A stretch of 29,939 bases of DNA from JAOUFP01 sp947085825 (GCA_947085825.1 CAMTXX010000074.1:1-29939), one strand, 5' to 3'; shown: positions 6,667 to 14,837, numbered from the stretch's first letter. Program-made: numbers and translations. The notes: generated from the sequence alone by a model not told the origin.

Positions 6667-7374
6667 TTATTTAATATCCAAAAAAGGCTTCACATCTTTC
6701 TCAAAATCCAGCGCTGAAAAATAATTGCCGATAGCTGTCCGGTATTCTCCGACTGATTTCATCGCCTGCGTTGCAAGCTCAAACCTCTGCTTCAGGCATA
6801 TCTTTCCGTCTTGGTTCTTCAGTGATTGTATGAATTCCGGGTATTGGGAAGATGAAGTCAATACCGCAACACTGTGCCAGTTTTTGGCAGACGCCATTGT
6901 CATAGCCGGCCCGCCTATATCAATATTCATTCGTGCTGTTTCGGATGTCGTGTCGTCTTTTGCAATAACCGATGTAAACGGATAGAGGTTGCCTGCAAAG
7001 ATATCGAAATATACTCCGGGCAGACTATTGTCCTGGGCAAGTGTTTTATAGAGATATTCTTCGTGGGCCGGGTTTCCTCTTTCAGCAAGCAGGCCCGCAT
7101 GTATCTTGGGATGGAGCGTTTTCACCAGACCACCCTCCATCTCAGGCGCGCCGGTGAAATCCTCAACAGAGATATAATTTGCCGAGGCTTGAGCGCCTAA
7201 TATTTCGAGGATTTTTTTTCCGGTCCCTCCGGTTGAATAAAACCGTGCGTAAGGATTGCTTTCCAATATGCCTTTGACCAGTTCCTCAAGGCCCTTCTTG
7301 TCGAAGACACTTACCAGAATATGTTCAGGCTTTATCAGATCGATTACCTGATGGATGTTTTCCCGAATGCTCAT
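6667..7374 (-). CDS. stand-alone IMP cyclohydrolase domain (PurH N-terminal half)
   Basis: The 235-aa protein matches only the MGS-like IMP cyclohydrolase half of PurH, which closes FAICAR to IMP. Landmarks are LVSVFDKKGLEELV, YSTGGTGKKIL, EDFTGAPEMEGGLVKTLHPK, IHAGLLAERGNP, FAGNLYPF, and NIDIGGPAM with SAKNW. Full PurH is about 510 aa; the AICAR transformylase half is absent and the gene stops cleanly, so this is not a truncation by frameshift. A strong ribosome site (AGGAGG) lies 5 nt before ATG 7372-7374. It heads a two-gene unit with larC. The transformylase step would need another enzyme, or this copy is a paralogue of a complete PurH elsewhere. Confidence 0.8.
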   Translation of the reverse strand: MSIRENIHQVIDLIKPEHILVSVFDKKGLEELVKGILESNPYARFYSTGGTGKKILEILGAQASANYISVEDFTGAPEMEGGLVKTLHPKIHAGLLAERGNPAHEEYLYKTLAQDNSLPGVYFDIFAGNLYPFTSVIAKDDTTSETARMNIDIGGPAMTMASAKNWHSVAVLTSSSQYPEFIQSLKNQDGKICLKQRFELATQAMKSVGEYRTAIGNYFSALDFEKDVKPFLDIK

Positions 7375-7529
7375 TCACTCCTCCTGTTCAGCAAAATTCA
7401 AAATGATTTATATGCCTGAAAAGTTATATCCACTGAGTTCAGCAGTTATGTTGAAAAAGAAATTCCAGGTCCTCTGTACGAAAAGGGTAAAAATGTGTTA
7501 TCAATCTACGGAGTCAGACAGTGGCATGC

Positions 7530-7712
7530 TTATGCCCTGTCACATGCCCTGTTGGAGATCTTTTCCCATGTGGATTCATCTATTTCGTCAACATATTCGG
7601 CAAGACCGCACCTTTTGCTGCAATCCATGCAGCGGAAACTTATCGAGCGTCAACCAAACAGCAATTTTACCGGCCCACCGCAGTCTTTGCATTTTAAATC
7701 AGTATTTTTCAT
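7530..7712 (-). CDS. candidate selenoprotein, dual-CxxC small protein (60 aa, TGA at codon 21)
   Basis: From ATG 7712-7710 the minus strand reads MKNTDLKCKDCGG, a short hydrophobic stretch ending LLFG, then TGA (7652-7650), then RSISFRCMDCSKRCGLAEY, an acidic helix (DEIDESTWEKI) and ACDRA before TAA at 7532-7530. The frame is identical on both sides of the TGA. CxxC pairs sit at residues 8/11 and 28/31, with further Cys at 35 and 57. The pattern CxxC - C/U-R - LxC/FxC - xxC - acidic helix - terminal C matches what I remember as the 'dual CXXC motif small (seleno)protein' family, in which this position is Cys or Sec. A hairpin 17 nt after the TGA and a near-consensus promoter support expression. 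There is no strong ribosome site. The alternative is a nonsense mutation. Confidence 0.7.
7617..7633 (-). promoter_or_regulatory. SECIS-like stem-loop downstream of the in-frame TGA
   Basis: Starting 17 nt after the TGA, GCTGCA (7633-7628) and TGCAGC (7622-7617) form a perfect 6-bp stem with loop UGGAU. A TTT/AAA extension is possible across a CC bulge. Bacterial SECIS elements are stem-loops lying just 3' of the UGA with a G-containing apical loop, so position and shape fit. SelB recognition cannot be shown from sequence alone. Confidence 0.5.
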
Positions 7713-7751
7713 TTTGCAGCAACTATTGTATCTGATTTGCGGTTTTTTTAA

Positions 7752-7780
7752 AATATAAATAACATCACAATACTCGTCAA
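7752..7780 (-). promoter_or_regulatory. near-consensus sigma70 promoter for the candidate selenoprotein
   Basis: TTGACG (7780-7775) and TATATT (7757-7752) are separated by exactly 17 bp, ten of twelve positions matching consensus. Transcription would start near 7745, about 33 nt before the ATG. The gene is thus probably transcribed on its own rather than by readthrough from the GlcF-like gene. Confidence 0.6.
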
Positions 7781-7826
7781 AGGCGTTTTCCGAATCTGCA
7801 CGACCACCTCTAAAGCTCGCAGCTTG

Positions 7827-7843
7827 CTGCGGGGTTGTTCATT
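7827..7843. repeat. 17-bp dispersed repeat, second copy at 20990-21006
   Basis: CTGCGGGGTTGTTCATT occurs identically here and at 20990-21006, in both cases preceded by a small GC palindrome (GCAGC/GCTGC here, CCCGAAAG/CTTCGGG there). It overlaps the stop codon of the GlcF-like gene. It belongs to the intergenic palindromic repeats of this genome. Confidence 0.65.
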
Positions 7844-9038
7844 AAAGGGGTCCAAGGCTGCCTTCCTGCTTGCCTTTCTGTCTCTGGCAGTAAGCCTCTT
7901 CGATTAACTCTACAAGGTGCAGCACCGGCCGGTCGGTTATCTGCCGGCCAAGCTGTAGCATGCATCCAGGGCATGAAGTGACCACTGCCTCAGCCTGTGT
8001 GTCTATAAGTTTTTGTGCGCTTTTCCGCATAAGACTCTGCGATATCTTCTTGTATGAAACACAGAAGACCCCTCCAAAACCGCAGCATTCCGAAGCGCCT
8101 GCATCCAGAAGTTCAAAGCCGGCTTTTTTGATTATCTCCCGCGGTTCTTTCTTAATTCCCATACCATGAGAAAGGTGGCAGGGGTCATGATAGACAGCGG
8201 TCTTGCCGATCTGTTCTGTAAAGTCGAACTTGTCCGCAAAGAAAGCTGAGATATCCATGGCTTTTTCAAGGCCATGACCGATCAGCTTAGGATATTCCGA
8301 CTTTAAGGTGAGACTGCATGTGGGGCAGAGACTCAGTACCGCTTCTACTTTGAGTTTGCTGAAGATATGATAATTTTGCCTTGCAAGGGCGGCTGCCTCT
8401 TCCTCAAGCCCGAGCGCCCGGAGCGGACTGCCGCAGCAGGTTTCACCTTTGGGCAGTATGACTTCGTAGCCGATGCTCTGCAGAATATTAATGAGTGATT
8501 CGCCGAGTGTTGGAAAGAGATAATTAATACTGCAGCCGGTAAAAACGGCAACCCTCCCCTTTTTTTTCCTGACCTTATGGACTTGATCGATATTTCTGAA
8601 AGGGGCGTCCTGAAAATCAGGACAAAAAGGGATGACCCCTTTCCTGGCAAGCAAGGGAAGAAATAGACTCTGAGACATCTTCAGGATCCTGAAGCTCATG
8701 TCAGGCCATTTGGCCGAGAATCTTGCAAAAGACCTGAGAAGTCGTCTTTTATTGTCGCTTTTTTTAAGAATTGTCCTGCCGTAATATATGGCTTCCGGTA
8801 TATCAATACCCAAGGGGCAGGCCCTGGCACAGGCGCCGCAGAGAATACAACTGAATATGCGGGCATTCAATGCTTTCGACGGTTTCAGATCGCCTGAAAG
8901 GAGGCTTCGTATCAAAACAAGCCGCCCCCGCGCACCCATGCCTTCTGAAGGGTCATTGTCGTATGTCGGACAAGGCGCCTTGCAACCGCCGCAGAGTACG
9001 CAATACGAAAGCGCATTAAGGTAATATGATTTATCCAT
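7842..9038 (-). CDS. GlcF-like (Fe-S)-binding subunit of a 2-hydroxyacid dehydrogenase
   Basis: The 398-aa protein has two [4Fe-4S] clusters near the N-terminus (C13-C16-C19...C23P and C64-C67-C70...C74P) and two CCG domains, TGCSINYLFP...GETCCGSP and HDPCHLSHGMG...SECCGFGG, the latter typical of quinone- or heterodisulfide-linked oxidoreductases. Size and order match GlcF, the electron-transfer subunit that works with a GlcD-type FAD protein to oxidise glycolate or D-lactate. No glcD lies in the window. It sits between larE and larC, fitting lactate or other 2-hydroxyacid metabolism. A TATAAT at 9079-9074 suggests its own promoter. The substrate is not determined. Confidence 0.85.
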   Translation of the reverse strand: MDKSYYLNALSYCVLCGGCKAPCPTYDNDPSEGMGARGRLVLIRSLLSGDLKPSKALNARIFSCILCGACARACPLGIDIPEAIYYGRTILKKSDNKRRLLRSFARFSAKWPDMSFRILKMSQSLFLPLLARKGVIPFCPDFQDAPFRNIDQVHKVRKKKGRVAVFTGCSINYLFPTLGESLINILQSIGYEVILPKGETCCGSPLRALGLEEEAAALARQNYHIFSKLKVEAVLSLCPTCSLTLKSEYPKLIGHGLEKAMDISAFFADKFDFTEQIGKTAVYHDPCHLSHGMGIKKEPREIIKKAGFELLDAGASECCGFGGVFCVSYKKISQSLMRKSAQKLIDTQAEAVVTSCPGCMLQLGRQITDRPVLHLVELIEEAYCQRQKGKQEGSLGPL

Positions 9039-9073
9039 TCGTCAATTGTGTGCTGTATTTTCCCTGCTGCTCT

Positions 9074-9079
9074 ATTATA
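9074..9079 (-). promoter_or_regulatory. TATAAT box upstream of the GlcF-like gene
   Basis: A consensus -10 hexamer lies 35 nt before ATG 9038 in the 83-bp gap after larE. No good -35 partner is visible, so separate transcription is only suggested. Confidence 0.35.
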
Positions 9080-9121
9080 TACAAATGTTGTCAGGAGTTG
9101 GTGATAAGGGCAGACTTGAAA

Positions 9122-9976
9122 TTAATTGGAAGTTTCGGGCTTGTGCGCGGTGTCTTTTTCAAGCGTCCTGTTCATACTGCCGCTGATATACCCTTCGAGG
9201 TCAAGGGATACAAAACTGAAACCAAGGGCCTTTAAGGCTTCTGTTATGCTTCTTCTGTTTTCAGGCTCCAATAAGATATTCATGTCTTTCTCGCGCACTT
9301 CGATCCTTGCGATGTCTCCATGGATTCTTACCCGCAATTCTTCAAACCCGAACCCCCTGAGATACTCCTCTGCCTTCTCCACTTGCCTAAGCCCGGAAAT
9401 AGTGATCCGGCTGCCATAGGGGAAGCGGGATGAAAGACAGGGGGATGAAGGCCGGTTCCAGGCGGGCAGCCCGAGTTCTTTGGACATCCTGCGGATATCT
9501 TTTTTTGAAAAACCGTTTTCGGCAAGAGGACTTCTCACCCTGTATAAGGCTGCCGCCTTCAGGCCGGGTCTGTAATCGCTGAGGTCATCGGTGTTGGTGC
9601 CGTCAAAGAGGTGTCTGCAATTTCCATCTTCTGCGATCTCGCGCAATTTCCTAAAAAGCTCTTCCTTGCAGTAAAAGCAGCGCTCAGGGGGGTTGCTGAC
9701 AAAGGACTCGCTTGAGAGTTCATTGGTATTAATGACGAGATGCTCAACCCCGGTTTCTTTTGCAAAAGATACTGCCTGATTAAAATCTTTTTCAGACATT
9801 GTTTCTGAAAAAGCAGTGACAGCCAAAAACCGCATCCCGGAAACAGTCATCGCCTTCAGGAGAAATGAACTGTCAACACCTCCGGAATAGGCGAGCACCG
9901 CGGATTCAGCCGAGCGGAGTGAAGATAACAGGCTGTTGAATTTCTGACTGACAGGCTCAGGCATCTCACTGCTCAA
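9122..9976 (-). CDS. larE: LarE-type sulfur transferase for the nickel-pincer cofactor
   Basis: LarE adenylates the LarB product and converts its carboxylates to thioacids. The PP-loop ATP-binding signature LAYSGGVDSSFLLKAM lies at about residues 29-43, followed by the family motifs DGTNTDDLSDYRPGLKAA and RPSSPCLSSRFPYG. Cys180 in the last motif corresponds to the sacrificial Cys of lactobacillar LarE. Here a CxxC (Cys100 and Cys103, RCFYCKEELF) is also present, the three-Cys arrangement described for LarE forms that bind an Fe-S cluster and reuse it. The frame can start at TTG 9976, which overlaps the rng stop as TTGA, or at ATG 9964. It is co-directional and coupled with rng. Confidence 0.9.
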   Translation of the reverse strand: MSSEMPEPVSQKFNSLLSSLRSAESAVLAYSGGVDSSFLLKAMTVSGMRFLAVTAFSETMSEKDFNQAVSFAKETGVEHLVINTNELSSESFVSNPPERCFYCKEELFRKLREIAEDGNCRHLFDGTNTDDLSDYRPGLKAAALYRVRSPLAENGFSKKDIRRMSKELGLPAWNRPSSPCLSSRFPYGSRITISGLRQVEKAEEYLRGFGFEELRVRIHGDIARIEVREKDMNILLEPENRRSITEALKALGFSFVSLDLEGYISGSMNRTLEKDTAHKPETSN

Positions 9977-11478
9977 AGCGAGGTGACCTCATAATTCTCC
10001 TGATGCATCTTGTTGTCGGCGCGTATGATCACCTTTACGCCATACTGTCTTTCGACATCTTCGATGCCGCGCATCTCCTCATCTGAAAGCAGTTCTGCAA
10101 CCAGGGGATGAGCGGTTATGATAATCTTCGTGCTGCCATGTCTTGCCATTTTTTTGATTGTTCTTAATATCTCATAGCAGAGCGTATCAGGAGACTTCAC
10201 GAAGCCCTTGCCTTCACAATAGGGACAGGTCGTGCAGAGGGTCCGGCCGAGATTTTCCCTTACCCGCTTTCTGGTCATTTGTATCAGACCAAGCTCTGAT
10301 ATGTGGAGAATGGTATTTTTTGCCCTGTCTTTTTTCATCGCCTCTGTAAAGGCATTGAATACCTTTTCTCTGTTTTCGAGTTTTTCCATATCGATAAAAT
10401 CAACGATGATGATACCGCCGAGATTGCGCAGCCGTATCTGATAGGCGATCTCTTTCACTGCCTCAAGGTTTGTCTTTAATATTGTGTCTTCGAGGCCTTC
10501 TTTGCCGACGAATTTCCCGGTGTTGACGTCAATGACAGTCATTGCCTCTGTCTGGTCTACGACGATATATCCGCCGGACTTCAGCCATACCCTCGTGCCG
10601 ATAGCGCGGGCTATGTCCAGTTCAATGCCGAAGGCATCGAAGATCGGCTCTGTTTCCTCATACAGCTCGATCTTCTCTGTCAGGTTAGGGAAATAGGCCT
10701 TCACAAACTCATAGATCCGGTTGTATTCTTCAACTGAATCTATGACAAACCGCTCCACATGCTGTGTCATGAGGTCACGGACTGACCTGAAAACGAGGTC
10801 GAGGTCGCCGTACAGAAGACCCCTGACAGGAACTTTGTTTTTTTTCTTCTCCAGATTCTCCCAGAGTAAGACAAGGAACTCAAGGTCATTTCTTATTTCC
10901 TCATCAAGGGAGTTTTCACTTACAGTCCGTATGATGAGGCCGTACCCCGCCGGCCTGATCTCAGAGACAAGCGCCTTGAGTCGTTCACGCTCTTCTTCGT
11001 TTGAAATCCTTCTGGATATGCCGACATGGTCAACTCCAGGCATCAAAACAAGATACCTGCCGGGAAGGGTTATATATGATGTCACCCGTGCCCCTTTACT
11101 GCCTATCGGGTCTTTGGAAACCTGGACGAGCAATTCCTGGCCTTCCTGCAGGATTTCGTCAATAGACATCTCTAAACGGCCTCTTCTCTGGAGGAAATCC
11201 ATGGAATCACCACTTTCCTCATCCTCAAAAAGCGGCGCTAATTCATCTTTGCCGGTTTGTATATCACCTACATAAAGAAACGCCGCCTTTTCGAGCCCGA
11301 TATCAACAAAGGCAGACTGCATTCCCGGCAGTATTTTTACGACCTTCCCTTTATAAATATTGCCGACAAGACTTGCCCCGCGCTTGCGTTCGATATAGAA
11401 TTCGACTACCTGCCCGCCTTCAAGAAGAGCTACCCTGATTTCCCCCTGTGTAACGTTTATCAGAATTTCGCTGCCCAT
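9973..11478 (-). CDS. rng: ribonuclease G (RNase E/G family)
   Basis: RNase G is a single-strand-specific endoribonuclease acting on 5' monophosphorylated RNA, including 16S rRNA 5' maturation. The 501-aa protein has the S1 domain (ASLVGNIYKGKVVKILPG, then AFVDIGLEKAAFLYVGD), the DNase I-like catalytic region with metal-binding Asp in MTVIDVNTGKFVG and GGIIIVDFIDM, and the Zn-link-type TCPYCEGKG. Its length is typical of RNase G; there is no RNase E scaffold tail. I start at ATG 11476-11478, with an AAGGAG ribosome site 7 nt upstream, rather than the earlier TTG or GTG-type starts. The start lies inside the end of the radical SAM gene (19-bp overlap). Confidence 0.93.
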   Translation of the reverse strand: MGSEILINVTQGEIRVALLEGGQVVEFYIERKRGASLVGNIYKGKVVKILPGMQSAFVDIGLEKAAFLYVGDIQTGKDELAPLFEDEESGDSMDFLQRRGRLEMSIDEILQEGQELLVQVSKDPIGSKGARVTSYITLPGRYLVLMPGVDHVGISRRISNEEERERLKALVSEIRPAGYGLIIRTVSENSLDEEIRNDLEFLVLLWENLEKKKNKVPVRGLLYGDLDLVFRSVRDLMTQHVERFVIDSVEEYNRIYEFVKAYFPNLTEKIELYEETEPIFDAFGIELDIARAIGTRVWLKSGGYIVVDQTEAMTVIDVNTGKFVGKEGLEDTILKTNLEAVKEIAYQIRLRNLGGIIIVDFIDMEKLENREKVFNAFTEAMKKDRAKNTILHISELGLIQMTRKRVRENLGRTLCTTCPYCEGKGFVKSPDTLCYEILRTIKKMARHGSTKIIITAHPLVAELLSDEEMRGIEDVERQYGVKVIIRADNKMHQENYEVTSL

Positions 11479-13931
11479 ATCTTTTCTCCTTCTATCGGTT
11501 CTTTCCAACCGCCGCTGTGCCGGCCGAACATATGCACCCTTGTAACCTCCAGGTCATCAACAGGAACGCCGAATATTTCGTTGAGGATCTCCGAAAGCTT
11601 CACCTTCACCTCTGCAAGATCCCTTAGCGTAACCTGGAAAGTTGTCTCGTCCAATTTCTTAACTTCTTCAACCATATCCTTCATATTAAACAGCCTGCTG
11701 TTTCTTTGCGCAGGTATTTCCGTTTTCTCAAAAAACCCTTCGGCAGAAAGACCTGCATTATTTTTTATATCATATACATACCTGTTAATAAAACTGTCAA
11801 GCGACTTTTCTTTGCCTGAAATAAAGGCTATTTTGTTTACACGTATGCCGTCGGGCAGGGTATTGTTTAAAAGTTCCACACCTGCTTTGGCATCGAAAGG
11901 CGGCAAGAGCTCCACCTCAAGATACTCCCGCAGGCCGGCTATGCCTACCCTGAGCGCAGGACCGAAAGACATAAGCGGAGCTGAATTAAAGCCCCTGGAA
12001 TATTTAAAAGGGAAAGAGGCCCTTCGCATCGCGCGTATGAGCGCGGTCGTCAGTTCAAGATGGGAGAGGTAGCGGGCATTGCCTGTCTTGGAAAACTCAA
12101 GCCTCACTTTTAAGGAAAATGTCTCTGTCTCCGGCTTGTTCTCAGGAGGGGAAGGCTGTTTAGATGGCACGGCGCGAACCATCTCAGTTTCCGTCCCGGC
12201 AGGCTTGCAGGTGAGGCCGCAGGCCTGACATTGTTTTCTGCAATCTGCTGTGAATTGACCTGAAAGCGCAGTCTGATATTCTTTCTGAAGATATTGCTTT
12301 GTAACTCCGGTATTGATGTTGTCCCACGGCAGCGGCCCTTCCAATGAATATTCCCTGACAGCATAGCCGGGTGCGTCTATGCCGGTCATTTCCATCGCCT
12401 GCTTCCACTTGTCAAAAGCAAAGAGATCCGTCCAGGGATCGAGTCTGCACCCCAGAGACCAGGCAGCCTCAATCAATGGTGAAAGGTTTTCATCGCCGCG
12501 CGCAAATACGGCCTCGAGCAGGGACATCTCTTCCCGATGGCCTTTATATTGAATGCCGCGACTGAGGAGGCTTTTTCTGAGATAACGGTTCTTTTCTTTC
12601 AGAAGTTCCAGGTCATTCTGTCCGAACCACTGAAACGGGGTATGAGGCTTAGGGACGAATGATGAAATACCAATAGAGATCTTTGCAGGCCTGCCGGATA
12701 TTTTTCTTGATATTTTTATCGCCTTCATGACCATTTCAGGGATAGCCTCTATGTCCTCCTCAGTCTCTGTGGGCAGACCGCTCATGAAATAAAGCTTCAG
12801 GTTATGCCACCCTGAACTGAAGAGGGTTTCAAGGGCGCGGAGGTACGTTTCCTCTGTAAAGTCCTTGTTTATTACCGCCCTGAGCCTGTCTGTGCCTGCC
12901 TCAGGCGCGATCGTAAAGCCTGATTTTCTGACCACCTTTATCTCCTCGAGCATCTCCCTGTTTACAGAGCCGACCCTTAAGGAGGGGAGGGAAAGGGATA
13001 TCCTGCGGTCATAGAACCTCCGGTTGAATTCTTTCATAAGATACGGCAGGCAGGAATAATCCCCTGAACTCAGCGAAGTGAAAGAGAGCGTATCATAGCC
13101 GGTGTTTGCGAGTGATTTTTCGGCAAGTTCCAGTATTTTCTCAGGAGAACGTTCACGCACCGGCCTGTAGGTCATGCCGGCCTGGCAGAACCTGCAGCCC
13201 ATAGTGCAGCCACGGGAGATCTCGATATTTATCCTGTCATGGACTATGTTTGTAAAGGGCAGAATCGGGTTGTCCGGGAAAGGCGCGTCTTCAAGAGAGG
13301 TGATATACCTGCGGTTTACCACCTTATCTTTCCCTAAGGCCGGGACGTACACACCCTCTATTTTACTCAAACCCTCCAGAAGCGAGGCCTTATTATCCTG
13401 TCCTTCGGTTTTCCAGTTGTGGTATACATGCAATATTTCAGGCACAGCCTCCTCTCCGTCACCTATGAGAAATGCGTCTATGAACGCAGCCATAGGAAGG
13501 GGATTAACTGTGCATGGCCCGCCTGCAATGACCAATGGAGAGCCTTTTGTATTTAATCTTTCCTCTGCTCTGATCGGTATTCCGCCCAGATGGAGCATGT
13601 TCAGGACAGTTGTGTAGGAGAGTTCATACTGAAGACTGAAACCTACTATATCAAAATCGCCCAGCGGCAGCTTTGACTCAAGAGATGAAAGACGCAGGCC
13701 TTTGGTCTTCAAGGCCTCTTCAAGGTCTGTCCAGGGCGCAAAGACACGCTCCGCAGAGGCAAACGGGAGGTTGTTTATAATATGGTAAATGACCTTCATT
13801 CCGAGATGGGACATGCCTATTTCATAAACATCCGGAAACGCAAGAGCCACCTTTACAAAGGCCTTCTTGTGGACAGAGTTTAGTTCGCTGTTTATATACC
13901 TGCCGGGTTTTTGAAAATGCAAATAATTCAC
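11460..13931 (-). CDS. two-domain radical SAM protein (TIGR03960 type) fused to a DUF2344 (TIGR03936) domain
   Basis: This 823-aa protein has an N-terminal B12-binding-like region (FPDVYEIGMSHLG, VGFSLQYELSY), a radical SAM core with Cys242, Cys246 and Cys249 in SRGCTMGCRFCQAGMTYRP, a HTPFQWFGQ region typical of the TIGR03960 family, a four-Cys linker (CRKQCQACGLTC), and from about residue 600 the DUF2344 domain (RLEFSKTGNARYLSHLE, FSRGFN-like YSRGFNSAP). In many bacteria these domains are separate genes next to rng and rplU; here they are fused and overlap rng. The function is unproven; linkage suggests RNA or ribosome modification. Translation starts at GTG 13931. Confidence 0.88.
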   Translation of the reverse strand: MNYLHFQKPGRYINSELNSVHKKAFVKVALAFPDVYEIGMSHLGMKVIYHIINNLPFASAERVFAPWTDLEEALKTKGLRLSSLESKLPLGDFDIVGFSLQYELSYTTVLNMLHLGGIPIRAEERLNTKGSPLVIAGGPCTVNPLPMAAFIDAFLIGDGEEAVPEILHVYHNWKTEGQDNKASLLEGLSKIEGVYVPALGKDKVVNRRYITSLEDAPFPDNPILPFTNIVHDRINIEISRGCTMGCRFCQAGMTYRPVRERSPEKILELAEKSLANTGYDTLSFTSLSSGDYSCLPYLMKEFNRRFYDRRISLSLPSLRVGSVNREMLEEIKVVRKSGFTIAPEAGTDRLRAVINKDFTEETYLRALETLFSSGWHNLKLYFMSGLPTETEEDIEAIPEMVMKAIKISRKISGRPAKISIGISSFVPKPHTPFQWFGQNDLELLKEKNRYLRKSLLSRGIQYKGHREEMSLLEAVFARGDENLSPLIEAAWSLGCRLDPWTDLFAFDKWKQAMEMTGIDAPGYAVREYSLEGPLPWDNINTGVTKQYLQKEYQTALSGQFTADCRKQCQACGLTCKPAGTETEMVRAVPSKQPSPPENKPETETFSLKVRLEFSKTGNARYLSHLELTTALIRAMRRASFPFKYSRGFNSAPLMSFGPALRVGIAGLREYLEVELLPPFDAKAGVELLNNTLPDGIRVNKIAFISGKEKSLDSFINRYVYDIKNNAGLSAEGFFEKTEIPAQRNSRLFNMKDMVEEVKKLDETTFQVTLRDLAEVKVKLSEILNEIFGVPVDDLEVTRVHMFGRHSGGWKEPIEGEKIWAAKF

Positions 13932-14030
13932 TATGTCAAAGATAACACTCTCAAAGATGCTTTGGCAATATCAGTGCCTGCAAGCAAAGATAATTGCGGG
14001 AATAAAAAAGGCGGACTAATTTCAAAAGGC

Positions 14031-14060
14031 TTGACTTCAGGCAAGTTTTACAGCTTTAAT
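14031..14060 (+). promoter_or_regulatory. promoter-like TTGACT / TTTAAT upstream of bamD
   Basis: TTGACT (14031-14036) and TTTAAT (14055-14060) are separated by 18 bp. The -10 box ends 6 nt before the chosen ATG at 14067, again implying a very short or absent leader. Confidence 0.35.
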
Positions 14061-14066
14061 ATTCAA

Positions 14067-14837
14067 ATGATATTGCTCAGGATTATTTTTATCATACCAG
14101 CGCTGCTTTTTGTCTTTGCCTGCTCAGGAAAGGCCCCGGTGAAGACCACTGTGGAGGAGTTCAATGCAGAGACCTCTTTTGAAAAGGCCAACAAACTGAT
14201 AGACAAGAAGGACTATGAAGAGGCCCGGGCCTTGCTGCTTGAGATCAAAAACAGGGACCTCACCAAAAAATATGCGCCTCTTGCGCAGCTCAGGACCGCT
14301 GATGCTTATGTGAAGGAGGGGGAGCCGGAACTTGCTGTGGCCGAATACAGGAGATTTCTCGAAATATACCCTGACCACAGACACGCCTCGTATGCGCAAT
14401 ATCAGATAGCGATGGTATATTTCAACCAGATAGAAAGTCCTGAAAGAGGATATGGCGGCGCTGCAAGGGCGCTTGCTGAATTTGAAAAATTAAAAAGAGA
14501 TTTCCCCAGAAATCCCTACAAGGACCTGATCGAACTCAGAATAGAAAAATGCAGAAACACTATAGCGGACTATGAATTTCTGGTCGGGGAGTTTTATCTG
14601 AAAAACAGGTCTTATAATGCGGCGATCAGCCGCTTTGAGACGCTGCTGAAGAACTTCCCCGATTACAAAAAAGAAGAGAACGTGCTGCTGAAACTCGGGA
14701 TTGCCTATAGTAAGGCCGGTGAGCCCGAAAAGGCAAAACTGTATCTGGAGCGCCTGATCGGGAAATACCCTAATAGCAGACTTGCTTCTGATGCAAAAAA
14801 AGAACTCTCTTCGTTGAATAAAGCTGCCAGGAAATAA
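14067..14837 (+). CDS. bamD: BamD-like outer-membrane assembly lipoprotein
   Basis: BamD is the TPR lipoprotein of the BAM complex that folds outer-membrane proteins. From ATG 14067 the 256-aa product has a lipoprotein signal (ILLRIIFIIPALLFVFAC, with lipobox VFA-C and Ser-Gly after the Cys) and then about five TPR units: KANKLIDKKDYEEARALL, AVAEYRRFLEIYPDHRHA, ALAEFEKLKRDFPRNPY, YNAAISRFETLLKNFPDY and EKAKLYLERLIGKYPNSR. Spacing and length fit YfiO/BamD. An open frame continues upstream to 13911 but would bury the signal peptide, so it is rejected. A generic TPR lipoprotein is the alternative. It indicates a two-membrane cell. Confidence 0.8.
   Translation: MILLRIIFIIPALLFVFACSGKAPVKTTVEEFNAETSFEKANKLIDKKDYEEARALLLEIKNRDLTKKYAPLAQLRTADAYVKEGEPELAVAEYRRFLEIYPDHRHASYAQYQIAMVYFNQIESPERGYGGAARALAEFEKLKRDFPRNPYKDLIELRIEKCRNTIADYEFLVGEFYLKNRSYNAAISRFETLLKNFPDYKKEENVLLKLGIAYSKAGEPEKAKLYLERLIGKYPNSRLASDAKKELSSLNKAARK

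Noticed and set aside
11257..12072. Long plus-strand frame of 271 codons
   Set aside because: It is the antisense shadow of rng and the radical SAM gene, which have full family motifs.
13911..14066. Upstream extension of the bamD reading frame
   Set aside because: It would precede the lipoprotein signal peptide by 52 residues and overlaps the divergent radical SAM gene start; the ATG at 14067 gives a proper lipobox protein.
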